A stretch of DNA of 64,000 nt from Fen-671 sp963794745 (GCA_963794745.1 CAWCEZ010000009.1:62001-126000); one strand, 5' to 3'. Shown: positions 9,057 to 18,543, counted from the first letter of the stretch. The notes: generated from the sequence alone by a model not told the origin. Translations and numbers: made by a program.

Positions 9057-9811
9057 GGTACCCCCTAGCTTCTGGTTCGTCCCGGCTCACTCGTGTGCTC
9101 GGGTGGTCTGCTCTTGCCGCCCTCGCGCTAAATACCTGGTGGGGGCTTTGGTTGAGCCCGCCGGACGTAGTCCAGGGCCAGTTCGTCAGGATGCTCTACA
9201 TCCACCCGGCCGTCGCCACCATGTGTTACGCCGGCTTTGGCGTTTGCGCTCTCGGGAGCATTGCCTGGCTGTGGCCGCGCCTTCGGAGCCCTCGCTGGGA
9301 CCGTCTAGCTGTCGCAGGTGCCGAGGTCGGCGCAGTGTTCTGCTTCGCGACCCTGGTGACCGGCTCGATCTGGGGCAGGGCCTCCTGGGGGGTCTGGTGG
9401 ACGTGGGACGCCCGCTTGACCCTGACGGCCATCCTTTTCGCCCTTTCCCTCGGCTACCTGGCGCTGCGCCGCTCGATCGACAACCCGCACTCGCGCTCCG
9501 TGGCGTCGTCGATGGTAGCGGTCCTGATGGCCCTGACCGTCGTCGTGGACCATTACGCCACGGTCTGGTTCGTCACGCTCCACCAGAACGAGACGTTGTT
9601 CCAACCGGACCCCACGGTGCACGGTTGGCAGCTGGCGACGATGCTCGTCTCGTTCCTGGCCTTCGGGCTCGTTTTTGCCTGGATGATGGTCCACCGCTAC
9701 CGCCTCGAAGTGCTCGAGGAACGTTACGAGCGCGAGGGCTTCACCTCCGCGCTGCAAGCACGGCGTTCCGAGGCGCTCCCCGAGCGGCGCGTCGAGGTGC
9801 CCGCAAGGTGA
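9053..9811 (+). CDS. ccmC: heme exporter CcmC
   Basis: 252 aa; GTG 9053 overlaps the ccmB stop and has GGAGG just upstream. Six helices, with the tryptophan-rich WWD motif WGVWWTWDARLT and conserved histidines in YIHPAVA and VTLHQNE, which hold heme for loading onto CcmE. The C-terminal 40 residues are a charged cytoplasmic tail. Upstream in-frame extension within ccmB is not coding. Confidence 0.93.
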   Translation: MRYPLASGSSRLTRVLGWSALAALALNTWWGLWLSPPDVVQGQFVRMLYIHPAVATMCYAGFGVCALGSIAWLWPRLRSPRWDRLAVAGAEVGAVFCFATLVTGSIWGRASWGVWWTWDARLTLTAILFALSLGYLALRRSIDNPHSRSVASSMVAVLMALTVVVDHYATVWFVTLHQNETLFQPDPTVHGWQLATMLVSFLAFGLVFAWMMVHRYRLEVLEERYEREGFTSALQARRSEALPERRVEVPAR

Positions 9812-9936
9812 ACTACGTCGTCGCTGCCTGGCTGTCCTGTGGGGCAATATTGGTGGCCTACGCCGCCCGGACGTTGCGACGGGAGCGGGCCCTGCGTCGT
9901 TCCCTGGTGCCAAAGGACGAGGCCCGGTGGCACTGA
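9808..9936 (+). CDS. ccmD: CcmD-like small membrane protein
   Basis: 42 aa. GTG 9808 overlaps the ccmC stop. It has one hydrophobic helix (YVVAAWLSCGAILVAYAA) followed by a basic, arginine-rich tail, the usual shape of CcmD, which helps free holo-CcmE from CcmABC. The call rests on size, topology and its place between ccmC and ccmE. Confidence 0.8.
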   Translation: MNYVVAAWLSCGAILVAYAARTLRRERALRRSLVPKDEARWH

Positions 9937-10451
9937 GCGCCCCGCCGAGGGCGTCGAACGGTGCCGGCTCAGAGGCTCGCGAGAGCGAGCAGGGCACTGC
10001 CCCTTCACAGACGGAGACCATCCTGTACCCTCGCCGCAGGCAGTCCCTCGGGACGAAACGCCAGCGCGTCGTCGCGGCGGTCATCATCGTCGGTGCGCTC
10101 GGTTTCCTTATCGAGCGCGGGCTTTCCAACGCGATCAATTACTACCTGACAGCCAACCAGGCGGTCGCGCAGCGAGCCCAGTTGGGGGACAAGGATTTCC
10201 GGATCCAGGGCACCGTGCTCCCGGGGGTGCACGAGGTCGGTACGACGTTGGAATTTGCCATCACTTCCCACAATGTTGACGTCAAGGTGGTGAGCAAGGG
10301 CGCCCCCGGCCAGCTTTTCCACGTCGGCATGCCTGTAGTGCTTGATGGGCATTGGCAGGGCAACGTCTATTCGAGCTTCGAGATAATGGTCCAGCACGGC
10401 TCGACATACGTGGAAGCCCACCACAGCAAGCCTAAGAGCGCTTCTTCGTGA
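9927..10451 (+). CDS. ccmE: cytochrome c maturation heme chaperone CcmE
   Basis: 174 aa; GTG 9927 lies inside the end of ccmD. A 45-residue N-terminus precedes one membrane anchor (VVAAVIIVGALGFLIERGL), then the OB-fold periplasmic domain with FRIQGTVLPG and VDVKVVSKG. The heme-binding HxxxY site is present as HGSTY near residue 160. It carries heme covalently from CcmC to the CcmF/H ligation complex. Confidence 0.93.
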   Translation: MALSAPPRASNGAGSEARESEQGTAPSQTETILYPRRRQSLGTKRQRVVAAVIIVGALGFLIERGLSNAINYYLTANQAVAQRAQLGDKDFRIQGTVLPGVHEVGTTLEFAITSHNVDVKVVSKGAPGQLFHVGMPVVLDGHWQGNVYSSFEIMVQHGSTYVEAHHSKPKSASS

Positions 10452-12487
10452 ACATTGCGCTCGGGCAAAGTGCTTTGCTCCTCGGGCTGCTCGGCGCGCT
10501 CGCCGGCGCCGGCACCCTGCTGTTCGGCCTGAGGAGCGGGCGCCGCTCCCTGTTGCGCGCCGGGCAGGGGTACATCTGGCTTGTCGGGCTAGGTGCCGTG
10601 CTCGCCACCGTGGCGATGCAAAGGGCGCTCATTACCCACGATTTCACCCTCGTGTACGTCGACAACAACGACAGCACCTTCACCCCCCTCATTTACCGGA
10701 TAACGGCAATGTGGTCCGACCTGGCAGGCTCGATCCTGCTGTGGGCGCTCGTGCTCTCGGGCTACTTGAGCGCAATGTGGATCCGCTTCCGCAAACGCGC
10801 CTACGACCCGGTCGTTGTTTGGGCCAAGGTCACGGGCTACGTGATCGCCGCATTTTTCTTCGGGTTGATGCTGACATTGTCGAACCCCTTCACGCGGGTG
10901 CATGGGGCCGTGCCCACCCAGGGGCCCGGGCCTAACCCCTTGTTGCAGGACAGGGTCCTCGTTGCATTTCACCCCCCGCTTTTGTACCTCGGCCTTGTCG
11001 GTTTCACGGTCCCTTTTTGCTTTGCAGTTGCCAGCCTCGTCACCGGCCAAGTTGGCCAGGGGTGGCTATTCGAGACGCGCCGCTGGTCCATCTTTGCTTG
11101 GACATGCCTGACGGCGGGCGTCGTCCTCGGCGCCTGGTGGAGCTATCAGGTCCTTGGTTGGAGCGGCTACTGGGCCTGGGACCCCGTGGAGAACTCTGCT
11201 CTATTGCCTTGGCTGACGGCAACGGCATTCCTGCACTCGGCAATGGTCCAACAGCGCCGTGCCATGTTGCGCGTCTGGAACATTTCGCTGGTACTTTCAA
11301 CGTTCAGCCTGACCATCCTCGGGACTTTCTTCACTCGCTCGGGCGTGCTCGAATCTGTGCACTCTTTTACCGATGACGGTGGGGTAGGCCCGGCGCTGCT
11401 CGTGTTTTTCGGGTTGGTCGTCGCCGTCTGCATCGCCTTGTTGGTCTGGCGTGGTGACGCGCTCCGCACACAGGGCTCCATTGAGTCGCCGGTGTCGCGC
11501 GAAGGTGCTTTTCTGGCCAACAACCTTCTGTTTGGGGCGTTCGCCTTCGTGGTGTTGCTCGGCACCGTTTTCCCTCTTTTGGTCGAGGCGCTGAACGGCT
11601 CCTCCATTACCGTGGGCGGGCCGTTCTTCGACACGATGACGATGCCAATTGTGCTGTGCCTGCTGTTCCTGATGGCCGTAGCACCTGTGCTGCCTTGGCG
11701 CCGGGCCTCGGGCGAGCTGCTCCGCCAACGCCTCCTGTGGCCTGCAGTCGGCGCCGCTGTCGTGCTTGTCGGGTGCGTGGTGGCCGGCCTCCGCGGTTTC
11801 TGGCCCCTCGTGGTGTTCACCCTGGCTGCGTTCGCCGGGGCATCGGCGTTGCGCCAGCTGGTGTTGCTGGTGCGCCGGGCGGGCCCACGGTCGATCGCTG
11901 GTCGCTCCGGGGGCGGGATGATCGTCCATTTGGGAGTGGTCTTGGTGGCCGTCGGTTTCGCAGCTAGCCATGCCTACCAGCACCAGACACTCCTGAGCAT
12001 GAGCGAAGGTGTGCCGGCCCATTTTCAAGGTCACACCCTTGTGCTCCGCGGGACGCGAACAGTCAATTCAAACGGGCGAAGCTCGCTCATTGCGACGGTC
12101 GATGTCGATGGGCACCCTTACTACCCGGCCATCGAGGAGTTTGCCCTTTCCGACCAGGCCGTGGTCAGCCCGGCCGTCCACTCCACGCCGGCCCAGGACA
12201 TCTACCTCGCGCTGACGAGCGCGCCGACAGCAACCGATCCCCAGGTCGGGGTCGCCGTCTATGTCACACCCCTCATCATGTGGCTCTGGGTCGGAGGCCT
12301 TGTGGTCGTCCTCGGGGCCCTTCTGTCTCTTTGGCCTTCGGGCCGCCCCCGCGCCGGACCGGCCGAGGAACGCTCCCGCGGCCGCGTCGAGGATGCTCCC
12401 GCCAGCTACGAGAGCCTCGACGACGGCCAACAAGGCACGATCGACCTGCCGGAGCCGGGCAAGACAGGAGTAGGGGCTGCGGTATGA
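10448..12487 (+). CDS. ccmF: heme lyase CcmF
   Basis: 679 aa, about 14 helices, the expected size. GTG start overlaps the ccmE stop. The WWD motif region GWSGYWAWDPVENSALLPWL and the heme-coordinating histidine segments (AFHPPLLYLG, FLHSAMVQQRR) are intact. It attaches heme to apocytochrome CXXCH motifs at the outer face of the membrane. Confidence 0.95.
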   Translation: MNIALGQSALLLGLLGALAGAGTLLFGLRSGRRSLLRAGQGYIWLVGLGAVLATVAMQRALITHDFTLVYVDNNDSTFTPLIYRITAMWSDLAGSILLWALVLSGYLSAMWIRFRKRAYDPVVVWAKVTGYVIAAFFFGLMLTLSNPFTRVHGAVPTQGPGPNPLLQDRVLVAFHPPLLYLGLVGFTVPFCFAVASLVTGQVGQGWLFETRRWSIFAWTCLTAGVVLGAWWSYQVLGWSGYWAWDPVENSALLPWLTATAFLHSAMVQQRRAMLRVWNISLVLSTFSLTILGTFFTRSGVLESVHSFTDDGGVGPALLVFFGLVVAVCIALLVWRGDALRTQGSIESPVSREGAFLANNLLFGAFAFVVLLGTVFPLLVEALNGSSITVGGPFFDTMTMPIVLCLLFLMAVAPVLPWRRASGELLRQRLLWPAVGAAVVLVGCVVAGLRGFWPLVVFTLAAFAGASALRQLVLLVRRAGPRSIAGRSGGGMIVHLGVVLVAVGFAASHAYQHQTLLSMSEGVPAHFQGHTLVLRGTRTVNSNGRSSLIATVDVDGHPYYPAIEEFALSDQAVVSPAVHSTPAQDIYLALTSAPTATDPQVGVAVYVTPLIMWLWVGGLVVVLGALLSLWPSGRPRAGPAEERSRGRVEDAPASYESLDDGQQGTIDLPEPGKTGVGAAV

Positions 12488-12503
12488 GCCCCGTCCGGAG
12501 CCT

Positions 12504-13118
12504 ATGAGCGCAATTGACGTCGACGAGGAGCTGGCGCCCGCGCAGGCGGGCCCACCGGCGCGCCCGAGCCAGCGGCGTAGGCCAGTGCTCTGGGCGTCAT
12601 TGGCGGCGGGGGCTGTCCTGGCGGTGCTTATCGCCGTGTTCGCAAGTTCCCAACCCGCTTCCCAGGTAGTGGCCAACAGCCCGTTGCTCGGCAACATGGC
12701 ACCTGCCATCTCGGGAGCCGGGCTGTCAGGAGGGCATTACTCGCTCGGGCAGTACCGTCACGAGTGGGTCCTGGTCAATTTCATGGCGACGTGGTGCGAA
12801 CCCTGCCAGGAAGAGATGCCCCAGCTCCTGAAGTTCGCTCAACAGCACTCCAAGGCGGCCGACGCCACCGTGTTCACCGTCGCGTACGACCCGGCGGACG
12901 TCGGCCAGTTGAAGACCTACCTTGCAGCTCGCAGCGCCCGGTGGCCGGCTGTGAACGACCCAGCGGCCTCTGTCCCTTATGGGGTGACGGGCCTCCCCTC
13001 GTCGTTCCTGGTTGCCCCGGACGGCATCGTGTTCGCCTATATGCCCGGTGGAGTTACGGCGGCTGAGCTGGACAGTTACATAAAGCAGGGAGCCGCCAAG
13101 GGCCTCGGCCCGGCCTAG
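12504..13118 (+). CDS. ccmG: thioredoxin-like protein CcmG/ResA type
   Basis: 204 aa. One N-terminal membrane anchor (residues about 30-50), then a thioredoxin fold with the redox motif WCEPC in VNFMATWCEPCQEEMPQLL and the cis-proline region VTGLPSSFLVAPDG. It keeps apocytochrome cysteines reduced, fed by CcdA encoded at the head of this operon. It starts 16 nt after ccmF. Confidence 0.9.
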   Translation: MSAIDVDEELAPAQAGPPARPSQRRRPVLWASLAAGAVLAVLIAVFASSQPASQVVANSPLLGNMAPAISGAGLSGGHYSLGQYRHEWVLVNFMATWCEPCQEEMPQLLKFAQQHSKAADATVFTVAYDPADVGQLKTYLAARSARWPAVNDPAASVPYGVTGLPSSFLVAPDGIVFAYMPGGVTAAELDSYIKQGAAKGLGPA

Positions 13119-13120
13119 GC

Positions 13121-14245
13121 GTGCTTCGTGTGGTTGCAGCAGATAGGAAGAAGTGGCTCCCGGCGCTGTGGGTGGCCCTGGCAATTTGCATCGCGCTTGC
13201 TCTCGCTGTCGGGTCGGGTGCCATTGGCGCTGGCCACGCCAAGGCGCCGTCGATCTACCAACGCACCCTGCAAGTGGCCGGAGAGTACCGGTGCCCGGTC
13301 TGCGCCGGCGAGTCTGTGGCGGCGTCGCAGGCGCCCGAGGCGGTGGAAATCCGCCAACTGGTCGAGAAGTGGTTGAAGGAGGGTGACAGCCAAGCCACGA
13401 TCCGTTCGTTCCTGGTGCACGACTACGGGCTTTCGGTCCTCGAACGACCGCCCGATTCGGGCGTGGCCGTACTCGTATGGGTTCTTCCGGTGGTGGCGGG
13501 TGCGCTCGCGATAACCGGGCTGGGCCTCGGCTTCGCCCGCTGGCGGCGTGCCACACTGCCCAACGCGGCCCCCGAAATGGCACTCGAGGTTGCCGGCGCC
13601 GGCAACGCTCGTGCCGAGGGGACGAGCGTTGAGGAGACCGGCGGCCAGGACCTTGGTGCAGGGGCGGCGGGTGCGAGGCCGGCTCACCGCTTGCGCCAGC
13701 GCGTGACCCTGGTCGCCGGAGCCGCCCTGGTCATACTCGCAGGGGCGCTATGGCTGGTGGACCGCTCGTCCAGCGCGCGACTGCCTGGTGCGACGATCAC
13801 CGGTGGGCTTAGCGGTGTGAATGCCGAGCTCCAGGAGGCTTCCTCGCTGACTGCCAGCGACCCGACAGAAGCCTTGGCGCTCTACGACGACGTCCTTTCC
13901 GGCGACCCCAGCCAGCCGGTTGCCCTCACGGCAGAGGGCTGGATCTACGCCCAGGCAGGCATCGTCCCCAAAGCGCTCGGCCTGCTCGAAAAGGCAGAGA
14001 GCGCTGACCCTGCCTACGACCCGCCGCACCTCTACAGGGCGCTGGTGCTCCTGGACGACCAAGGCCAAGCCGTGGCCGCCACCAAAGAGCTCAATTGGTA
14101 CCTGGCCCATGGACCTGACCCGGCCATGGTCAAAGTGGCCAGGGCGGCCCTGGCACAGGCGAAGTCAACCGGCGGCGTAAAGGCCCCCGCCAGTACCAAG
14201 GCCACGAGCGCCGGCTCAGCTAAAAAACTGCCGCCGAAGAGCTAG
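13121..14245 (+). CDS. ccmH: CcmH-type protein with thiol-disulfide domain and C-terminal TPR region
   Basis: 374 aa. The N-terminal part has YRCPVCAGESVAASQAPEA, the CcmH/CycL redox motif (CPVC), after a membrane helix. A second pair of helices is followed by a soluble domain with tetratricopeptide-like helices (SDPTEALALYDDVLSGDPSQ). It combines the roles of CcmH and CcmI/NrfG, presenting apocytochrome to CcmF. The C-terminal 30 residues are A/S/T/K rich. The last 30 nt overlap the convergent methyltransferase gene. Confidence 0.88.
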   Translation: MLRVVAADRKKWLPALWVALAICIALALAVGSGAIGAGHAKAPSIYQRTLQVAGEYRCPVCAGESVAASQAPEAVEIRQLVEKWLKEGDSQATIRSFLVHDYGLSVLERPPDSGVAVLVWVLPVVAGALAITGLGLGFARWRRATLPNAAPEMALEVAGAGNARAEGTSVEETGGQDLGAGAAGARPAHRLRQRVTLVAGAALVILAGALWLVDRSSSARLPGATITGGLSGVNAELQEASSLTASDPTEALALYDDVLSGDPSQPVALTAEGWIYAQAGIVPKALGLLEKAESADPAYDPPHLYRALVLLDDQGQAVAATKELNWYLAHGPDPAMVKVARAALAQAKSTGGVKAPASTKATSAGSAKKLPPKS

Positions 14246-15280
14246 CCCGACGTGTTCGGCCAGGGCCGGCGGCACGGCGTTGCCCACTTGACGGTACTGG
14301 CTGGATGGTCGTCCCGCGAATGCAGTGCCGGCAGGGAAACCTTGCAGCAGTGCAGCCTCTTCGACGGTGATGCGGCGCGCCCCCGGGACAAGGCCACAGC
14401 GTGGGGAGCCACCAGCTAGCAGGTGGGCATGGTATTCCGGGGCGATGCCGAGAGTGTCCACCCAGGGCGTCTTGTTGCCACCCATGCTCGCGAGCAACGT
14501 CGGAGCCGGCTTTGTCAGCTCGATCGGCCTGCCGCCCCCGTTGTAGAGCTGCCCGTGGTAGGCGCTCGGTCGCAGTGACGGGCGCAGGGCATAGGTGACG
14601 ATGGCGGTGTTCGCCTTTCCAGACGGAGCCGCGTGGCCGATGACCGAGCCGGCCGAACGGTAGGCCCGGCGAAGCGCCGAACCATGGCTCGCCGGCGGGA
14701 AGACGAAGCGTTCAGGGGATTTGGTGCCGACTATGAACAGGCGCCTACGTTTCTGCGGCACCCCATAGTCTGCCGCTTCGAGCACCCGCCAGGTTGTCGA
14801 GTACCCGAGGTGTTCCATCTGCGCCACGACCGCGAGCAGGTAGGGCTGCCGGGCCCCGCAGCCATGCCCGCCACGTTCTCCATGATGAACGCCCTTGGCC
14901 GCAGCTCGCGCAGGGCACGCAAGAACTGGGGGATGCCGTTGCGGGGGTCGTCCGCCGCCAACCGTTTTCCTCCGATGGAGAACGGCTGGCACGGCGGCCC
15001 GCCTGCCACCAGGGCGAAGCACCCGCGCATCGCCTTGAAGTCGACGGTGGAGATGTCCGCCTCGAAGACCTTGGCCTCTGGGTGCTTGGACCGGTAGGAC
15101 GCGGCAGGCATCTGGCACCGACTCGACGGCCGCCGCCGGTACGAAGCCGGCGGCTTCGAGACCCAGGGACAAACCTCCGGCGCCGGCGAACAGGTCGATG
15201 GTTTCGAGCGGCCCGATAAGACAGATTCTGGCGCGGGCTCGCTGGTGCTGCAATGATCCAGGTGCGGAGTAGTTGCCCAA
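14216..15280 (-). pseudogene. DNA cytosine-5 methyltransferase, two compensating frameshifts
   Basis: C5-MTase motifs appear in order but in two frames. Motif I (IDLFAGAGGLSLGLEAAGF) is in the first frame, motif IV (GGPPCQPFS, catalytic cysteine) and VI (ENVAG) in a second, and VIII (QKRRRLFIVG), IX and X (YRQVGNAVPPALAE) back in the first. Removing one C near 15103 and adding one base near 14855 gives a continuous protein of about 350 aa. No restriction endonuclease gene is adjacent, so it would be an orphan methylase. The start is uncertain; TTG 15280 is used. Two opposite single-base changes that restore frame fit sequence errors at least as well as decay. Confidence 0.8.
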
Positions 15281-15296
15281 GCTAAGGAGGAACTAC

Positions 15297-16094
15297 ATGG
15301 ACCGGCTCGAGTGCCAGTGGTGCCATGCCCAAAACCCAGCTGACGCGAAGTCCTGCGAGCACTGCGGGGCTCCCCTCGATACGGCCAACCTGGTTTCGGA
15401 CTCGGGGTGGCGAGAGGCGCCACGCCTGCGGGACATGGCGAAGTTCCAGTTCTCGAACAGCACCTGTCAGGTTGAGGGCGAGCTGGTGCCGGTGGCCGAA
15501 ATAAACCTGAGCCCGGGTGACGGGGTCATCTTCGAGCACCACACGATGCTGTGGAAGGACGAGAGCGTGCCAGTGGGCGTCTATCCCCTGGGTGGGGGCC
15601 TGAAGCGCTCGCTCGCCGGAATGCCTTACGTGGTCACCCAAGCGGGCGGGCCCGGCCGGATCGCCTTTTCGCGCGACGCCGCCGGCGAGATCGTGACCCT
15701 CCTGCTGCACCCCACAATGGAGATCGACGCCCGCGAGCATGCGTTCCTCGCTGCGTCCCATTCCGTGCGCTACAGCTTCGAGCGGATCAAGGGCCTCGCC
15801 AACATCCTGCACGGTGGTAGCGGGATGTACCTCGACCGCTTCGTCACCTCAGGTGAGCCCGGTATCGTGCTTTTGCACGGGTACGGGAACGTTTTCGAGC
15901 GGACGCTCGGCGCCGGCGAGAAGATCCTCGTCGAGCCCGGCGGTTTCCTCTACAAGGATTCGAGCGTGACGATGCAGGCTGTCCAGCTCAACGTACGCAC
16001 GGGCCTCATCCGTCATGGCATGTACGTGGCAGAGATGACCGGGCCGGGCCGGGTCGGCATCCAGTCGATGTACCACCACCACGCGAGCGAGTGA
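15297..16094 (+). CDS. AIM24-family protein with N-terminal zinc ribbon
   Basis: 265 aa; AAGGAGG precedes ATG 15297. The N-terminus has two CxxC pairs (CQWCHAQ and CEHCGAP), a zinc ribbon. The rest is the AIM24/TIGR00266 beta-rich fold, with FQFSNSTCQVEGELVPVAEI, HHTMLWKDESVPV and the G-rich PGGFLYKDSSV segment. Function in bacteria is unknown. It is followed 7 nt later by a paralogue, and divergent from the methyltransferase. Confidence 0.82.
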   Translation: MDRLECQWCHAQNPADAKSCEHCGAPLDTANLVSDSGWREAPRLRDMAKFQFSNSTCQVEGELVPVAEINLSPGDGVIFEHHTMLWKDESVPVGVYPLGGGLKRSLAGMPYVVTQAGGPGRIAFSRDAAGEIVTLLLHPTMEIDAREHAFLAASHSVRYSFERIKGLANILHGGSGMYLDRFVTSGEPGIVLLHGYGNVFERTLGAGEKILVEPGGFLYKDSSVTMQAVQLNVRTGLIRHGMYVAEMTGPGRVGIQSMYHHHASE

Positions 16095-16101
16095 CCTCCA
16101 A

Positions 16102-17004
16102 ATGACGACCGTCGCTACTGGGCCAGCGCACACTGGCTATGTATGCCGTTACTGCCGCCTGCCGTCCGACGCCAGTGGCACCTATTGCCCGAACTGCGGG
16201 GCTCCCGTAGACGTCACGGCGACGGTGTCCGACTCGGGCTGGGTCGAGCAACCAGCGGTGCGCGACATGGCCAAAATCCAGTTCGGCCAGTCCTACTGCC
16301 AGGTGGAAGGGACGCTTGTCCCAAGCTCGGATTTTGCGCTTGCGCCCAATGACGGTGTGGTGTTCTCCCACCACACACTTTTGTGGGTCGGGCCGGGGAC
16401 CCACCTCGAGCCGTGGGCGAAAGGGTCATTTTTCAACCGCTCTATGGCGGGCATGCCGATGGTCCTCATGCGGGCGAGCGGGCCGGGCCACGTTGCACTT
16501 TCGGAGGACCATCCCGGGGAGGTAGTCGCACTGCCGATCCCAGCCGGGCGGGGTTTCCTCGTGCGGGAGCACTCTTTCCTCGCTGCCACCGACAATATCG
16601 ATTTCTCTTGGTTGAACTCGCCCGTGTGGCTCCGGGTGCAAAAAGGTGACGACACGGAGTACGAGTACCCAATCGGGCCCTACATCGACCATTTCAACTG
16701 CGGGCAGAGCCATGGCCTGCTCTTGCTCCACTGCCCGGGCAACCTTTTCGTCCGGGACCTCGCGCCAGGCCAGTCGATCCTTATCCAGCCAGGTTCCTGG
16801 GTTTACTCAGACACTTCCATCAATTTCAGCCTCCACGCCGAGTACCCCGCCTCCGGCGGGCTCAGGTGGGGCAGTTTTGAGTACAGGACGATCTGGATGA
16901 GGCTCACGGGCCCGGGGAGGGTCGCAGTCCGCTCTATCTTCGAAAAGCCGGAACGGCACGCGGGCCTTGTGGGTAGCAGCGGCATGTCCCATCAGCGCTG
17001 GTAA
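16102..17004 (+). CDS. second AIM24-family protein with N-terminal zinc ribbon
   Basis: 300 aa. Same architecture as its neighbour: CRYC and CPNC pairs at the N-terminus, DMAKIQFGQSYCQVEGTLVP, HHTLLWVGPGTHLEP, and HCPGNLFVRDLAPGQSILIQ. The pair shares an operon and probably acts as a heteromeric assembly. No signal peptide or membrane segment, so cytoplasmic. Confidence 0.82.
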   Translation: MTTVATGPAHTGYVCRYCRLPSDASGTYCPNCGAPVDVTATVSDSGWVEQPAVRDMAKIQFGQSYCQVEGTLVPSSDFALAPNDGVVFSHHTLLWVGPGTHLEPWAKGSFFNRSMAGMPMVLMRASGPGHVALSEDHPGEVVALPIPAGRGFLVREHSFLAATDNIDFSWLNSPVWLRVQKGDDTEYEYPIGPYIDHFNCGQSHGLLLLHCPGNLFVRDLAPGQSILIQPGSWVYSDTSINFSLHAEYPASGGLRWGSFEYRTIWMRLTGPGRVAVRSIFEKPERHAGLVGSSGMSHQRW

Positions 17005-17031
17005 AACTGGGACTTTCCGCCAGTTTTGGGC

Positions 17032-17688
17032 TCAGCCGTCCCAGCGGCATTTGAGCTGCTGGGCGACGAAGCGGTCGACCGCCTCAAGTGCCTTGTGCTG
17101 TCCGTCCATGAAGCAGACGTGGGCATCGGTACTGCCGGTTTCCTCGGTGCGGGTCGAGGGATAGGCCATCACGACGCGGCCCATGAGCGAGATCTTCCCG
17201 GAAAACGTGATGAGCGTGGCCGAAAGGTCCATCGTCACCTCGATGACGTCCCCCGCCCTCAATTGTTTGGCGGCCTCGAGCTTGAGGCCACCGTGCGAGA
17301 GGTCCGCAACTATCGCCTCATGAGGTTGCCCGAGCACCGCCGAGCGTACGGTGCGGATGTCGGCGGGTACGCCGACGCCCACCCTCGGGTCGAGGCGACG
17401 CTGTATGAACATCGGGGCGTCGAGCAGCTGGATCTCCGCCTTGCGTTCACTTGGCTGGGAACAAACCAGGCAGAGCCACTTGTACATGCCCCACGACAGG
17501 GACATGGTCAGGTCGATGACAGAGCCCTCTTCGAGGCTCCCGGCGGGTAGTTCTTCCAACAGCTCCAGCATCAGCGTCTTGCCGTCGCACGCAGCCACCT
17601 GCGCGGCGCAGGCGCCGGCTTGCGGTAGCTCTATGGCGACTCGCGTCCCGGCTTCCAGTGGCCCTGCGATAGCGGCTACGGCTGTCAT
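17032..17688 (-). CDS. PilZ-domain c-di-GMP-binding protein (YcgR-like)
   Basis: 218 aa. A YcgR-like N-terminal beta domain is followed by PilZ. The c-di-GMP binding elements are visible: an RRxxxR-type box in IQRRLDPRVG and the DLSHGGLKLE (D-x-S-x-x-G) motif. Convergent with the AIM24 pair, with the two 3' ends about 27 nt apart. Paralogous to the next gene upstream. Confidence 0.85.
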   Translation of the reverse strand: MTAVAAIAGPLEAGTRVAIELPQAGACAAQVAACDGKTLMLELLEELPAGSLEEGSVIDLTMSLSWGMYKWLCLVCSQPSERKAEIQLLDAPMFIQRRLDPRVGVGVPADIRTVRSAVLGQPHEAIVADLSHGGLKLEAAKQLRAGDVIEVTMDLSATLITFSGKISLMGRVVMAYPSTRTEETGSTDAHVCFMDGQHKALEAVDRFVAQQLKCRWDG

Positions 17689-17869
17689 TTTCTCCTCGTT
17701 GTGCTCAGCTGGCGGCCCGACCTGGCGATCGGTTACCTGGTCCGCTGCTTTGGCCTATGGGCTCCTGCCGACAAACCGGCCTCGAGATGTCTATCGGCGC
17801 GGGTCGGCTTGCGCCTTGAAAAGGCTTCGTCGGTTGCCGGCTTCGCGCCTTATGCGGCGGTTGCGGAGC

Positions 17870-18487
17870 CTACGTGGAGTGCTTGCGAAGCTGGCGGGCG
17901 ACGTAAGCGTCGACAACGTCGATCACCGCACGTTGGCCTTCGAGGAAACTCACGTGTGCCACCCAGCTGCCCGCGGGCGTCGGGTAAGCCATGACGGCTC
18001 GGCCGACGACCTGCACCGGGGCGTCCAGTTCCATCGTGACCTCGAGGGTGTCGCCAGTGCTGAGCTGGTTGGGGCCGTCGAGTTTCAGGCCGCCGTGCGA
18101 CAAGTCCGCAACGGTCATTTCCTGGGGCCGCCCGCGCCGCGCTGAATGGATCCGCCTGACTTGGGCACGAACCTCCGCCTCCACCCTGCGCTCGAGACGG
18201 CGTTGCACAAAAATCGCAGGGTTCAGGAGCTCGACCTGTGCCCTTTGGCCCTGGGGCGCCGCGGAGAGCGAGCACAGCCAGTGGTAGATGCCTTCCGAGC
18301 GCGGCATGAACATGTCGAAGGTCGAGCCCGGCTCGAGCTCGCCTTCAAGGAGGTCGTCGAGGAGGTCAAGGACCAGGCTCGTCTCACCCGTCGAGGCAAC
18401 GACAGCGACGCAGGTCCCTGCTTCAGGTAGTTCCAGGCTTACACGAACTCCCGCTTCGAGCGGCCTCGTCATCTCAGTTGTCGTCAT
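17870..18487 (-). CDS. PilZ-domain protein, paralogue
   Basis: 205 aa from ATG 18487; an in-frame ATG at 18505 is possible but has a poorer ribosome site. It shares the layout of its neighbour, with VQRRLERRVEAEVRAQ (RxxxR) and DLSHGGLKLD. About 180 nt separates it from the downstream copy, so each may have its own promoter. Probable effector of cyclic di-GMP signalling. Confidence 0.85.
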   Translation of the reverse strand: MTTTEMTRPLEAGVRVSLELPEAGTCVAVVASTGETSLVLDLLDDLLEGELEPGSTFDMFMPRSEGIYHWLCSLSAAPQGQRAQVELLNPAIFVQRRLERRVEAEVRAQVRRIHSARRGRPQEMTVADLSHGGLKLDGPNQLSTGDTLEVTMELDAPVQVVGRAVMAYPTPAGSWVAHVSFLEGQRAVIDVVDAYVARQLRKHST

Positions 18488-18543
18488 GTTTTCCCCGTCC
18501 GGCATTTGCTGATCTTGTCACAAAATCGCTGCAATTACGGGCG

